A stretch of DNA of 64,000 nucleotides from an uncultured archaeon (GCA_938048735.1 CALIUM010000009.1:1-64000); one strand, 5' to 3'; counted from the first letter of the stretch, positions 26,959-36,157 are shown. The notes: generated from the letters alone by a model not told the origin. Made by a program: numbers and translations.

Positions 26959-29900
26959 TTGAAGGCCCTCAACGCGATAAGGTTCGGCATTCTCTCCCCT
27001 GACGAGATAAGGAGGCTATCGGTCGTAGAGATACAGACACCCGAGACATACGACGAGGACGGGGCTCCCATCTCTGGAGGCCTCATGGACGGGAGGCTTG
27101 GGACACTTGAGCCCCGCCAGCGATGCAGGACATGCGGCAACACATCCCTCAACTGTCCGGGGCACTTCGGGCACATAGAGCTCGCTGTCCCCGTGATACA
27201 CGTCGAGTTCGCGAAGTACATTCACAGACTCTTACTCGCGACATGCAGAAGCTGTGGGAGGATACTACTGCCAGATGATGAGATAGCTGAGCTGACGGAG
27301 AAACTAGAGGAGGAGAGAAGCCTATTCGGTAAGGTTAGCGAGGAGATAATCCTCGAGGTCTTGAGGAGGGCGAAGAAGTACAAGAGGGGGAGGCAATGTC
27401 CTCACTGCGGAGCTAGGCAGAAGAACGTGAAGTTCCTCAAACCCACCACCTTCTATGAGGTTGAGGGCGAGGAAGAGGAAGGTGATGAGGAAGCAGCCCC
27501 TGAGGGCGTAAGCCAGAGGCTCACGCCAAGCATGATAAGGGAGTGGCTTGAGAGGATAAAGGATGAGGATCTGCCCCTCCTCGGCTTCGAACCCTCCATA
27601 GCGAGGCCAGAGTGGATGGTGCTACAGGTGCTCCCAGTCCCACCGGTTGATGTCCGCCCCAGCATCATCCTCGAGTCTGGAATAAGGGCTGAAGATGACC
27701 TCACCCACAAGTTGGTGGACATAATAAGGATAAACCAGAGGCTGAGGGAGAACATAGAGGCCGGAGCCCCCACGCTCATAATAGAGGACCTCTCAGAGCT
27801 CCTCCAGTACCATGTGACAACGTACTTGGATAACGAGGTTTCAGGCATCCCTCCAGCTCGCCACAGGTCCGGGAGGCCCCTCAAGAGCCTAGCCCAGAGG
27901 CTAAAGGGCAAGGAGGGAAGGTTTAGGGGTAACCTCTCGGGGAAGAGGGTGGATTACTCAGCCAGGACGGTCATCTCCCCCGATCCAAACCTAGACATCA
28001 ACGAGGTGGGTGTACCAGTTCATATAGCCACACGCCTAACGGTCCCTGAGACGGTCACGGAGAGGAATATAGAGGAGATGAGGAGGCTGATTATCAACGG
28101 CCCCTACAAGCATCCGGGAGCCCTCTACATCATCAGGCCAGATGGGAAGCGTGTAAGGCTGGAGTTTGTTGCCGATCGTGAGAAGGTGGCGGCAGCAATA
28201 GAGCCGGGCTTCATCGTCGAGAGGCATCTTAGAGATGGTGATATAGCCCTCTTCAACAGGCAGCCCAGCCTCCACAGGATGAGCATCATGGCCCACAGGG
28301 TTAAGGTCCTCCCATACAAGACCTTCAGGCTCCACCTAGCGGTATGTGCACCTTACAACGCTGATTTTGACGGAGACGAGATGAACCTCCACATCCCACA
28401 GAGCAAGGAGGCCCAGGCCGAGGCCCTCTTCCTGATGCAGGTGCAGGACCAGATTCTATCACCCAGATATGGAGCACCTATAATAGGGGCCTCCAGGGAC
28501 TTCATAACCGGGGCCTACCTCCTCACGAGGAAGGGTACATTGCTCACAAGCGAGGAGGTGGGAAGGCTCCTCACAGCGGCTGGTTACAGGGGGGCTATCC
28601 CCGAACCCACGGTCAGCGACCCCGAGCCATTATGGTCCGGGAAGGCCATCTTCAGCCTCTTCCTACCAAAGGACTTCAACTTCGTCTCTAGGGCGAGCAT
28701 CTGCCGCCACTGTCCAACCTGTGAGCAGGAGAGATGCCCATACGACGCCTATGTCATTATAAGGCAAGGCCACCTCATCACGGGTGTCATAGATAAAAAT
28801 AGCATAGGAGGGGAGATCCCTGAGACCATATTCCACAGGATCGTGAAGGATTATGGAACCGATGTGGGGCACCAGTTCTTGAACTCCATCTGCCGCCTCC
28901 TCAACGAGTTCATGTCGATAAGGGGCTTCACCTACGCCCTAGATGAGCTCGAGATCGGTGAGAGGGAGAGGAGGGAGATAAGCAAGGTGATGAAACAGAT
29001 GGAGAGGAGCGTCCAGGAACTCATCGAGGAGTTCAGGATGGGGAAGCTGAGAAGGCTTCCAGGGCAGACCATGGAGGAGTCCTTCGAGATCCAGGTTATG
29101 AACGAGCTCTCAAAGGCCAGGGATGAGGCTGGGGAAGTCGTGGAGGAGGGCCTAGGAGAGGAGAACTCTGGGATTATAATGACAAGGACTGGAGCTAGAG
29201 GCTCAAGCCTAAACCTTGGGCAGATGATGGGCTCGCTGGGGCAGCAGGCGATAAGGGGTAAGAGGATAATGAGGGGCTACGCGAACAGAACCCTGCCCCA
29301 CTTCAGGAAGGGGGATCCATCACCCCAAGCCAGGGGCTTCATATACAGCTGCTACAGGGACGGGCTCAACCCCATCGAGTTCTTCTTCCATGCCATGGGG
29401 GGAAGGGAGGGGCTGGTCGACACCGCCGTTAGAACCCAGCAGAGCGGGTATATGCAGCGCCGCCTAATAAACGCCCTCGAACATCTAAGGGTCGAGTACG
29501 ACGGTACCGTCAGGGACTCCCTTGGTAACATAATAGAGTTCAGGTATGGCGAGGACGGCGTAGATCCAGCTAAGAGCGACCACGGAAAGGCTGTTAACAT
29601 AGAGCAGCTCATAGAGAGGGTAAAGATATCCATGGAGGGCGGAGAGCCCGCCTCTAAGGATTACATCGAGGCCAGGCTGAAGGATGTTGAAGGGAGGCTA
29701 ACCCCGAGCCTCATAGAGGACCTGAAGAGGAGATTACCGGCCTCTGGATTGAGCAGGGAGGGGGTGGAGGAGGTCCTTAATGCGGCGCTAAGAAACTACG
29801 ACTTCAGCCTGGTGGAGGCGGGGGAGGCCGTAGGAACCATAGCCGCCCAGTCCATAGGTGAGCCCGGAACCCAGATGACCCTCCGAACCTTCCACTACGC

Positions 29901-30807
29901 AGGAGTAGCAGAGCTAAATGTAACCCTCGGCCTGCCAAGGCTTATTGAGCTTGTCGATGCAAGAAGGGTTCCCTCCACCCCAGTTATGACCATTTATCTC
30001 GATGAAAGGCATAGGAAGAATCCTGAGAAGGCAAGAGAGGTGGCTCAGAGGTTAACCTACACGGTCATGGGCGACATCATCAGAAGTCTAAACATCGATG
30101 TGAAGAGGGATGTCATGGAGATAACTTTCGATCCCTCGAAGATGGAGGATCTTGGGGTCAGCCAAATGGAGTTGGAGGCAGCCCTTCGTAGGATGGAGAG
30201 GGAGCTGGGAAAGGCCGAAAAAATGGATGAATACACATACAATGTCAAGCTCTCAAAGAAGGCTCCGGACCCCGAGAGGCTGATGGAGAAGCCGGTTAAG
30301 GGGGTTCCCCAGATAAAGAGGGCTCTAACCATATTCGAGGGGGATGAATGGGTTATAAGAACCGACGGATCCAGCCTTAAGGACGTCTTAAACATCGAGG
30401 GTGTAGACCCCCTGAGAACCACAACAAACGACATACATGAGATCGCCGAGGTCCTAGGCATAGAGGCGGCGAGGAACGCTCTTATAAGGGAGGCCCATAA
30501 CGTCCTGGAGGAGCAGGGTCTAGACGTGGATATAAGGCATGTGATGCTCGTAGCCGATATAATGACCAACTCAGGAGAGGTTCAGCAGATAGGTAGGCAC
30601 GGGATAAGCGGAGAGAAGAGCAGCGTCCTCGCGAGGGCTGCCTTCGAACTCACTGTCCAGCACCTAGTCAACGCCGCCGTTAAGGGCGAGAGAGACCCCC
30701 TAAAAGGGGTTGTGGAGAACATCATCGTAGGGCAGTCCATGCCCATAGGAACCGGGAGCGTGGAGCTCTTCATGACCATGGGAGGGGGGCATAATGAGCG
30801 TAAGTGA
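26959..30807 (+). CDS. rpoA: DNA-directed RNA polymerase subunit A, fused A' and A''
   Basis: The 1282-residue protein contains both A' and A''. The N-terminal zinc sites (CRTCGNTSLNCPGHFGHI; CRSCG with CPHCG), the catalytic NADFDGDEMNLHIPQ (about 467) and, in the same frame, the A'' trigger-loop region GTIAAQSIGEPGTQMTLRTFH (about 958) and the C-terminal jaw are all present. The usual archaeal split between A' and A'' is absent, as in Thaumarchaeota and some related lineages. A Cys-rich stretch, CRHCPTCEQERCPYD (about 578-592), in the funnel region is uncommon and may bind metal. Start is TTG, two bases after rpoB. Confidence 0.97.
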   Translation: MKALNAIRFGILSPDEIRRLSVVEIQTPETYDEDGAPISGGLMDGRLGTLEPRQRCRTCGNTSLNCPGHFGHIELAVPVIHVEFAKYIHRLLLATCRSCGRILLPDDEIAELTEKLEEERSLFGKVSEEIILEVLRRAKKYKRGRQCPHCGARQKNVKFLKPTTFYEVEGEEEEGDEEAAPEGVSQRLTPSMIREWLERIKDEDLPLLGFEPSIARPEWMVLQVLPVPPVDVRPSIILESGIRAEDDLTHKLVDIIRINQRLRENIEAGAPTLIIEDLSELLQYHVTTYLDNEVSGIPPARHRSGRPLKSLAQRLKGKEGRFRGNLSGKRVDYSARTVISPDPNLDINEVGVPVHIATRLTVPETVTERNIEEMRRLIINGPYKHPGALYIIRPDGKRVRLEFVADREKVAAAIEPGFIVERHLRDGDIALFNRQPSLHRMSIMAHRVKVLPYKTFRLHLAVCAPYNADFDGDEMNLHIPQSKEAQAEALFLMQVQDQILSPRYGAPIIGASRDFITGAYLLTRKGTLLTSEEVGRLLTAAGYRGAIPEPTVSDPEPLWSGKAIFSLFLPKDFNFVSRASICRHCPTCEQERCPYDAYVIIRQGHLITGVIDKNSIGGEIPETIFHRIVKDYGTDVGHQFLNSICRLLNEFMSIRGFTYALDELEIGERERREISKVMKQMERSVQELIEEFRMGKLRRLPGQTMEESFEIQVMNELSKARDEAGEVVEEGLGEENSGIIMTRTGARGSSLNLGQMMGSLGQQAIRGKRIMRGYANRTLPHFRKGDPSPQARGFIYSCYRDGLNPIEFFFHAMGGREGLVDTAVRTQQSGYMQRRLINALEHLRVEYDGTVRDSLGNIIEFRYGEDGVDPAKSDHGKAVNIEQLIERVKISMEGGEPASKDYIEARLKDVEGRLTPSLIEDLKRRLPASGLSREGVEEVLNAALRNYDFSLVEAGEAVGTIAAQSIGEPGTQMTLRTFHYAGVAELNVTLGLPRLIELVDARRVPSTPVMTIYLDERHRKNPEKAREVAQRLTYTVMGDIIRSLNIDVKRDVMEITFDPSKMEDLGVSQMELEAALRRMERELGKAEKMDEYTYNVKLSKKAPDPERLMEKPVKGVPQIKRALTIFEGDEWVIRTDGSSLKDVLNIEGVDPLRTTTNDIHEIAEVLGIEAARNALIREAHNVLEEQGLDVDIRHVMLVADIMTNSGEVQQIGRHGISGEKSSVLARAAFELTVQHLVNAAVKGERDPLKGVVENIIVGQSMPIGTGSVELFMTMGGGHNERK

Positions 30808-31105
30808 TCAGGAACTCAGGATGGCCATATCCACAGGAAAGGTATATTTTGGGTCGAAGATGGCTCTTAGAGAGGTCCGCCGGGGTAGAGCCAAGATGTT
30901 AATATTATCCTCAAACTGCCCGGCTGATATAGCTGAAAGATTAACAGAGTTCGGGGCCATATCCGGGATTCCCGTTATAAGGCATATGAGGACGAGCATA
31001 GACCTAGGCGCTCTCTGCGGCAAACCCTTCCCGGTATCAGCAATAGTTATAAATGAACCCGGCGACTCAAGAATATTAAGCATGGTGAAGGTGGCTGATG
31101 CTTAG
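30794..31105 (+). CDS. rpl30e: 50S ribosomal protein L30e
   Basis: The 103-residue protein matches the L30e/L7Ae fold: GKVYFGSKMALREVRRGRAKMLILSSNCP at the start and IPVIRHMRTSIDLGALCGKPFPVSA with the RNA-binding loop. It belongs to the large subunit and sits after rpoA as in most archaea. The start overlaps the rpoA end by 14 bases. Confidence 0.95.
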   Translation: MSVSDQELRMAISTGKVYFGSKMALREVRRGRAKMLILSSNCPADIAERLTEFGAISGIPVIRHMRTSIDLGALCGKPFPVSAIVINEPGDSRILSMVKVADA

Positions 31106-31535
31106 CAACATAAGGATAACAGAGAACGAGATGAAATATATAGCTCTCCTCGAGAACATGACTGGAGCTACAGTTCTAGACTGTATAATCGACGAGGAGG
31201 CTGACACCGTCATATTCGCCGTGAAGAAGGGTGATATAGGCCTAGTTGTAGGAAGAGGAGGAGAAAAGATCAGACGTTTCCGGAAGCTTATAAACAAGAA
31301 TGTAGAAGTCTTCGAGTATATAGAAAACCCCGAGAAGTTCATAAGGAACGCGTTGAAGCCAGCTAGAGTTAAGGATCTGAGGCTTATTGATAAAGTTAAT
31401 GGAGGAAAGATCGCCATGGTCAACGTAGAGACAAAGGATAAGGGTATAGCCATAGGAAAAAACGGTCAGAACATTAAGAGGATAAGATTAATGGCCAAAC
31501 GATACTTCAACCTCGAAAACATAATAATAAACTAG
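31098..31535 (+). CDS. nusA: archaeal NusA-like transcription factor (two KH domains)
   Basis: The 145-residue protein has two KH domains with GxxG-type loops: VVGRGGEKIRRFRKLI (about 51-66) and AIGKNGQNIKRIRLMA (about 116-131). Archaeal NusA lacks the bacterial N-terminal and S1 domains and is thought to act in transcription elongation and RNA binding. Its start overlaps rpl30e by 8 bases, so it is the last gene of the rpoB-rpoA-rpl30e-nusA unit. Confidence 0.93.
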   Translation: MLSNIRITENEMKYIALLENMTGATVLDCIIDEEADTVIFAVKKGDIGLVVGRGGEKIRRFRKLINKNVEVFEYIENPEKFIRNALKPARVKDLRLIDKVNGGKIAMVNVETKDKGIAIGKNGQNIKRIRLMAKRYFNLENIIIN

Positions 31536-31674
31536 AATATTTAGTAATGTTTTCTTTTATCATAAAACTACATGAAAAATGAGCGAAAATTATAATATAA
31601 ATGAAAAATTTTTCACCAAAGGTTAAAACAGAAGCTTAAATATACAGTGAATATGTTAATTAAATAACTTATGA

Positions 31675-31983
31675 TTATCTTATCTCCATTTCCACGTACA
31701 CTTCGTTAGGCACCCTTATCCTCATTATACTTCTCATCACGCGCTCCCTTGCGTCTATCTCAATGAATCTCTTATGTATTCTCATCTCATACTTATCCCA
31801 GGTCTTGCTCCCATCTCCGCAAGGTGTCCTCCGGACTGGGACCACAAGCCTCTTCGTGGGTAGGGGAACCGGTCCAACCATTTTAACCCCTATCTTCTCC
31901 GCTATTCCCTTAATCTCGCTGCAGACGGCCTCGAGCTTATCCTTGTCGGTGCTCGTCAGCTTTATCCTTGCCATCCTAGCCAT
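31675..31983 (-). CDS. rps10: 30S ribosomal protein S10
   Basis: The 102-residue protein has the S10 core: ARIKLTSTDKDKLEAVCSEIKGIAEKIGV, PLPTKRLVVPVRRTPCGDGSKTW and the long-loop tail YEMRIHKRFIEIDARE. It assembles in the small-subunit head. It follows tuf by 66 bases on the minus strand; that gap carries two hairpins. Between nusA and rps12 this tuf-rps10 pair is inverted relative to the usual archaeal order. Confidence 0.95.
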   Translation of the reverse strand: MARMARIKLTSTDKDKLEAVCSEIKGIAEKIGVKMVGPVPLPTKRLVVPVRRTPCGDGSKTWDKYEMRIHKRFIEIDARERVMRSIMRIRVPNEVYVEMEIR

Positions 31984-31994
31984 ATCGCCACCCT

Positions 31995-32008
31995 CCCCCG
32001 TCTGGGGG
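31995..32008 (-). promoter_or_regulatory. small GC hairpin just before rps10
   Basis: The sequence CCCCC-gtct-GGGGG forms a five-pair hairpin about 12 bases before the rps10 start and directly next to the longer hairpin. On the transcript it would cover the GGGGGAGGGTGG ribosome-binding region, so it could control rps10 translation. Confidence 0.4.
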
Positions 32009-32030
32009 AAGGCTTTGATTTAAGCCTTCC
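32007..32030 (-). promoter_or_regulatory. nine-pair hairpin between tuf and rps10
   Basis: The bases GGAAGGCTT (32007-32015) and AAGCCTTCC (32022-32030) pair perfectly around a six-base loop. No T-run follows in the direction of transcription, so I read it as an RNA-processing or translational-control element and not a terminator. Confidence 0.5.
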
Positions 32031-32049
32031 GCCGAACCCGAGGGTAACC

Positions 32050-33348
32050 CTACTCCTCTATCTCTAGGACAATCCCCGCCCCAATAGTGGTTCCCATGTC
32101 CCTTATGGCGAATCTCCCTAACTGTGGGAAGTCCTTGAAGACCTCCATAGCAACCGGGCGAAGGGGCTCGAACCTCACGATCGCAGCATCCCCAGTCCTG
32201 AGGTAGGCTGGGTTCTTCTCTATCACCTGTCCCGTCCTGGGGTCAAGCTTCTCCAGGAGTTCCGCGAATCTCACCGCTACCTGTGCTGTGTGTATATGGA
32301 GCACCGGGGTGTAACCCTGCGCTATAGCTGTTGGGTGGTAGATTATGAAGATCCTTCCCCTGAAGGACTTCTTGCACACTCTTGGGGGGTTATCCGGATA
32401 GCCTGCCACATCCCCTCTGTCTATCTGGTCCCTCGTTATCCCCTTCACATTGAATCCGATGTTGTCTCCTGGTACCGCCTCAGGTATCCTGACATAATGG
32501 GTCTCTATGGATTTGACCTCTCCCTGGACATTCGCTGGCATAAACACCACGGTCTTGTCAACCTTCAGGACTCCCGTCTCCACGCGTCCTACAGGCACTG
32601 TTCCTACACCTCTAATTGAATATACCTCCTGGACAGGTATTCTAAGGGGTTTGTCGATAGGTTTCTCTGGAACCTGTAGGGTATCCATCGCCTCGAAGAG
32701 CGTCGGCCCCTTGTACCAAGGCATGTTCGGGCTTGGCTTCACGAGGTTGTCCCCAGTCCATCCCGAGATGGGAACGAAGTGGATCTTGCTGACGTCGTAT
32801 CCGACCATCCTAAGGAGCCTTGAAACGCCGTCCTTAACCTCATCATACCTCTGCTTACTCCAGTTAACCGTCTGGTCATCCATCTTATTTATGGCAACAA
32901 CGATCTGATCTACACCCAAGGTCTTGGCCAGGAAGGCGTGCTCCCTAGTCTGGCCTCCTGGGTTTATCCCAGCCTCGTACTCCCCCCTCTTAGCGGATAC
33001 GAAGAGGATGGCTGCATCAGCCTGGCTTGCTCCTGTCACCATGTTCTTGACGAAGTCCCTATGCCCCGGGGCATCTATCACCGTGAAGAAGTACTTGGGA
33101 GACTCAAGCTTATAGAAGGCCAGGTCTATAGTGAGGCCCCTCTCCCTCTCCTCCTTAAGCCTATCTAGGACCCATGCGTACTTAAAGGACTCCTTCCCCA
33201 TGGCTTTGGCCTCGGCCTCATACTGTTCTATGACCTTCTGGCTTATAGCTCCTGTTTCGTAGAATAGGTGCCCTATCGAGGTGCTCTTCCCGTGATCTAC
33301 GTGTCCTATGATGATCAGGTTGAGGTGGGGCTTCTCCTTACCACTCAT
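32050..33348 (-). CDS. tuf: translation elongation factor 1-alpha (aEF1A)
   Basis: The 432-residue GTPase has all G motifs: GHVDHGKS (P-loop), DAPGHRDFVKNM (switch II), NKMD and a late SG motif, followed by beta-barrel domains 2 and 3 (SIRGVGTVPVGRVETG; FKDFPQLGRFAIRDMG). It delivers aminoacyl-tRNA to the ribosome. The insertion YKLESPKYFFTVID before switch II is the usual EF1A arrangement. A TATA box lies about 40 bases upstream. It leads a two-gene unit with rps10. Confidence 0.97.
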   Translation of the reverse strand: MSGKEKPHLNLIIIGHVDHGKSTSIGHLFYETGAISQKVIEQYEAEAKAMGKESFKYAWVLDRLKEERERGLTIDLAFYKLESPKYFFTVIDAPGHRDFVKNMVTGASQADAAILFVSAKRGEYEAGINPGGQTREHAFLAKTLGVDQIVVAINKMDDQTVNWSKQRYDEVKDGVSRLLRMVGYDVSKIHFVPISGWTGDNLVKPSPNMPWYKGPTLFEAMDTLQVPEKPIDKPLRIPVQEVYSIRGVGTVPVGRVETGVLKVDKTVVFMPANVQGEVKSIETHYVRIPEAVPGDNIGFNVKGITRDQIDRGDVAGYPDNPPRVCKKSFRGRIFIIYHPTAIAQGYTPVLHIHTAQVAVRFAELLEKLDPRTGQVIEKNPAYLRTGDAAIVRFEPLRPVAMEVFKDFPQLGRFAIRDMGTTIGAGIVLEIEE

Positions 33349-33383
33349 TCTCCAAACCTCCTAAACACAGAGACTAAGAAGCC

Positions 33384-33393
33384 CCTTAAAAAA
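33384..33393 (-). promoter_or_regulatory. TATA box of the tuf-rps10 unit
   Basis: On the minus strand this reads CTTTTTTAAG, about 36-45 bases before the tuf start, leaving a leader of roughly 10-20 bases that contains a GGAGG-type ribosome-binding site. Confidence 0.45.
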
Positions 33394-33585
33394 GATAACT
33401 CTTTCCACGCGGGTTTAACCCCAAAACCTCTTTAAATCTTCTTATAAGCGTTTAGGGCTTCATGGCGATTCTACATGACCGTTTAAATAGGTCTCATCAA
33501 ACTCCAAACGAAGGGACAGAAAGGGTTCCCAAAAAATGGTCCTGACCGTGGCTTAAATTGGCCGTGACCGCATGTGGCGCGTAAC

Positions 33586-33593
33586 ATTTAAAC
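33586..33593 (+). promoter_or_regulatory. TATA box of rps12
   Basis: The sequence ATTTAAAC is 31-38 bases before the ATG at 33624. Transcription would begin near 33616, downstream of the alternative in-frame start at 33600, and this decides the choice of start for rps12. Confidence 0.5.
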
Positions 33594-33623
33594 AGTGGGT
33601 TGTATCACTTTTGGGCGGTCAAG

Positions 33624-34055
33624 ATGCCGAACGGTCTCTATGCGGGTAGGAGGCTTGCAGAGATAAGGAAGAAGATGCGCCTTAAGAGCAGGGACTATGT
33701 GAGGAGGCTCAAACGCAGAAGGGAGAAGAAGGAGGATCTGCTGGAGGGGGCCCCAATGGCCAGGGGCATCGTCCTCCAGAAGGTGGGTGTCGAGTCCAAG
33801 CAGCCCAACTCGGCTATCAGGAAGTGTGTCAGGGTTCAGCTGATAAAGAACGGCCGCCTCTTAACCGCATTCCTCCCCGGAGATGGGGCCCTCAACTACG
33901 TGGACGAGCACGATGAGGTCGTGGTGGAGGGCATCGGCGGACCCAGGGCCCGCTCTATGGGTGACATACCGGGGGTGAGATACAAGGTGACCAAGGTGAA
34001 CAACGTCCCCCTCAATCTGCTCGTCATAGGTAAAGTGAAGAAGCCCATGAGATGA
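33624..34055 (+). CDS. rps12: 30S ribosomal protein S12
   Basis: The 143-residue protein carries the S12 marks [26 protein letters not shown], which includes the conserved PNSA loop of the decoding site, and [17 protein letters not shown]. The open frame begins at 33600, but the TATA position and the family start ([11 protein letters not shown]) favour 33624. rps7 follows 89 bases later. Confidence 0.95.
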   Translation: MPNGLYAGRRLAEIRKKMRLKSRDYVRRLKRRREKKEDLLEGAPMARGIVLQKVGVESKQPNSAIRKCVRVQLIKNGRLLTAFLPGDGALNYVDEHDEVVVEGIGGPRARSMGDIPGVRYKVTKVNNVPLNLLVIGKVKKPMR

Positions 34056-34144
34056 CTTAATCCCGCAAAGTGATTGGAAAGATGGTGAAATCCTTTTATT
34101 TTGGCTTCCTCCCTTGCTCATCAACGGTTTAAGGGGAAGAGAAG

Positions 34145-34732
34145 ATGAGCGGAGAGGCCCAGAAGGCACAGTCTCCAAAGCTCTTCGGAGAATGGAGCTT
34201 TGAGGAGGTGAAAGTAAGGGATGTGGGGCTTCAGAGGTATCTCAGCCTTAGCCCCATATGGTTACCACACTCAGGCGGTAGGCATGAGGCTCGGAGATTC
34301 AAAAAGTCTGAGATGAACGTCGTGGAGAGGCTTATAAATAACCTAATGCGACCTGGGAGCAGCGGGGGAGAGAAGGCCAGAACCACAAACATCGTTAAAA
34401 ACGCGTTCAAGATAATCCATCTCAAGACGGGGCGGAACCCCATAGAGGTTCTCGTGAGAGCTATTGAGAACGCCGCCCCAAATGAGGACACCACTAGGAT
34501 AAGCTATGGTGGAGTAGTATATAGGCTGGCGGTCGATATATCCCCCCAAAGAAGGATCGATCTGGCCCTCAGGTATATAGTCCAGGGAGCGAAGTCCGCA
34601 GCCTTCAGCAACAGAAAAACCCTTGATGAAGTCCTAGCGGAACAGATAATAGGGGCTGCGAACGGGGATCCAAACAACTTCGCCATAAAGAGGAGGCTGG
34701 AGCTTGAGAGGGTCGCCCTCTCCTCTAGGTGA
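34145..34732 (+). CDS. rps7: 30S ribosomal protein S7
   Basis: The 195-residue protein has the typical archaeal S7 core: VERLINNLMRPG, ARTTNIVKNAFKIIHLKTGRNPIEVLVRAIENAAP and the end KRRLELERVALSSR. It organises the small-subunit head. A TATA-like CCTTTTATTTTGG near 34091-34103 suggests an additional promoter between rps12 and rps7. Confidence 0.95.
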   Translation: MSGEAQKAQSPKLFGEWSFEEVKVRDVGLQRYLSLSPIWLPHSGGRHEARRFKKSEMNVVERLINNLMRPGSSGGEKARTTNIVKNAFKIIHLKTGRNPIEVLVRAIENAAPNEDTTRISYGGVVYRLAVDISPQRRIDLALRYIVQGAKSAAFSNRKTLDEVLAEQIIGAANGDPNNFAIKRRLELERVALSSR

Positions 34733-34736
34733 CCTC

Positions 34737-35585
34737 TCAATTCATGCTTCCAGCGAAGAATCCAAACATCCCGATGGACATCCATAATAGAACTAGGTTT
34801 TTCACCCTCCTGCTGTTCTCCCTGCTAGGGTTTCTCAAAAGGGAGTAAGAGGAGTAGATCAACCCCCCATCCGCTATCGCCACTGGGAGGTCATATAGGG
34901 AGGAGACCAATCCAAAGAGCTTGGGCAGTATGGAGATTGCCACTGAGGAGAGGTAGAAGGCTGAGGCTACTTGAGCAGCCCCTCTGGGGCCCCTCGAGAC
35001 CGCGACTGTTCTGACCCCCCTTGCTTTATCCCCCTCAACATCCACAATCCCCTTATTCACCTCCCTACCAGTGTTGGATAGGAAGGCCATTAGAGAGAAC
35101 ACGATGGAGGTGGGGGGTGGGCTCCCTCCAATAAGCATACTTCCATAGATGAAGGGTATGGCTATACACATGCTTACGAGGAGGTTCCCCATCAATCCTA
35201 GCCTCTTCCCCTTTGTAGAGTAAAGGATCATGAGCACCAATGATATGAGCGCCAGAACCAGGAGGCTAGGCCCCGTCATGAAAGCCGCGGTCAATCCCAG
35301 AAGGCCTAGGCCGAACGATATCTGGAGAGCTCTCGGGGGCTTGACCTCTCCACTTGGGATAGGGCGGCTAGGCTCATTTATGGCATCTATCTCCCTATCA
35401 AAATAGTCGTTGAAAGCCATAGAGCAGCCAGTGAGAGAAAAGGCGGTTGTGAACCCAAGCGCTAGCTCCATCCACTCGGTGAGTAAACGACCTAGGCCAA
35501 CTATAGCCGCGCCAACCAAAACGGCAAAGCCCATCATGATACAGTTCAAAGGCCTCATAAGTCGAAGGGTGGCGGAGAGCTTCAA
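34737..35585 (-). CDS. UbiA-family prenyltransferase, likely digeranylgeranylglyceryl phosphate synthase
   Basis: The 282-residue membrane enzyme has about eight helices and both Asp-rich motifs: NDYFDREID (about 63-71) and DVEGDKARG (about 182-190), which bind prenyl diphosphate through magnesium. Archaeal relatives attach the second geranylgeranyl chain to GGGP during membrane lipid synthesis; other UbiA members prenylate quinones or haem. The DREIDAINEPSRPIPSG string is typical of the lipid branch. It is convergent with rps7, with 4 bases between stops. Confidence 0.85.
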   Translation of the reverse strand: MKLSATLRLMRPLNCIMMGFAVLVGAAIVGLGRLLTEWMELALGFTTAFSLTGCSMAFNDYFDREIDAINEPSRPIPSGEVKPPRALQISFGLGLLGLTAAFMTGPSLLVLALISLVLMILYSTKGKRLGLMGNLLVSMCIAIPFIYGSMLIGGSPPPTSIVFSLMAFLSNTGREVNKGIVDVEGDKARGVRTVAVSRGPRGAAQVASAFYLSSVAISILPKLFGLVSSLYDLPVAIADGGLIYSSYSLLRNPSRENSRRVKNLVLLWMSIGMFGFFAGSMN

Positions 35586-35941
35586 TTCGCAATCGCCCTC
35601 CCAACACAGCGAACTTCAGATCGGCTCATTCAACATCCCCTATTAGATAGAGGTGTCTTGGTTCCATAAAGATGTCTTGAGATGGTAAAGCTTTAGCCCA
35701 CTTCAAGGGTTTTGCCCCTAAGAGGCGGGGAGCATCTAAGCCCAATACAATATATAAGGTTTAAGATTAATTATTTGAGGAGTTTGATCATTTTGTGCGA
35801 TATAGACCTGTATGATCTCGATCTAGACCTCTGAGTGTTTCTCCTAGAAGATTTTAAATAAATGGCCATTCCTCGAGTTTTGGCTGGAGCTTGGATTCAG
35901 CGCTTCCTTAGAGGTTTCCTAATTCTTTATAAATAAGGTTT
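35586..35941. other. intergenic region, promoter elements only
   Basis: The 356 bases between the divergent UbiA gene and the small plus-strand gene contain AT-rich TATA-like stretches (for example AGATTTTAAATAAATG near 35849-35863) but no open frame or RNA that I can support. Confidence 0.4.
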
Positions 35942-36157
35942 ATGAAGCCTATATTAGTGGCCTGTTTGGGGAAAGCCATTAAAGCATCGAGTAGGGCTAG
36001 AAATCGACTGATAAAAGAACTTTTGGAAGATATCGATCCTAGAGTGAGGAAATCCGTGAAAAAGCTTATAGATAATTATTATGGAGAAGAGCTCGACAGG
36101 AAGCTGAGGAAGTTAATGGGTATAAAGAAAACCATGCAGTTGGTTGAGCTGAGATAA
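35942..36157 (+). CDS. small basic protein, unknown
   Basis: A 71-residue, very basic, helical protein (many Lys and Arg; KSVKKLIDNYYGEELDRKLRKLMG). I recognise no family. It has its own AT-rich upstream region, and a TTTATAAATAAGG element lies immediately upstream of the ATG, which would imply a downstream start or a leaderless message. The pI and helix content would suit nucleic-acid binding. Codon use is less AGG/GAG-rich than in neighbours, so it could be recently acquired or spurious. Confidence 0.45.
   Translation: MKPILVACLGKAIKASSRARNRLIKELLEDIDPRVRKSVKKLIDNYYGEELDRKLRKLMGIKKTMQLVELR

Noticed and set aside
30057..30569. 170-residue antisense open frame inside rpoA
   Set aside because: Ser/Leu/Met-rich composition is the mirror of the GAG/AGG-rich sense gene; no independent evidence.
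33600..33623. Eight-codon N-terminal extension of rps12
   Set aside because: The TATA box at 33586-33593 places transcription after 33600, and S12 homologues begin at MPNG.
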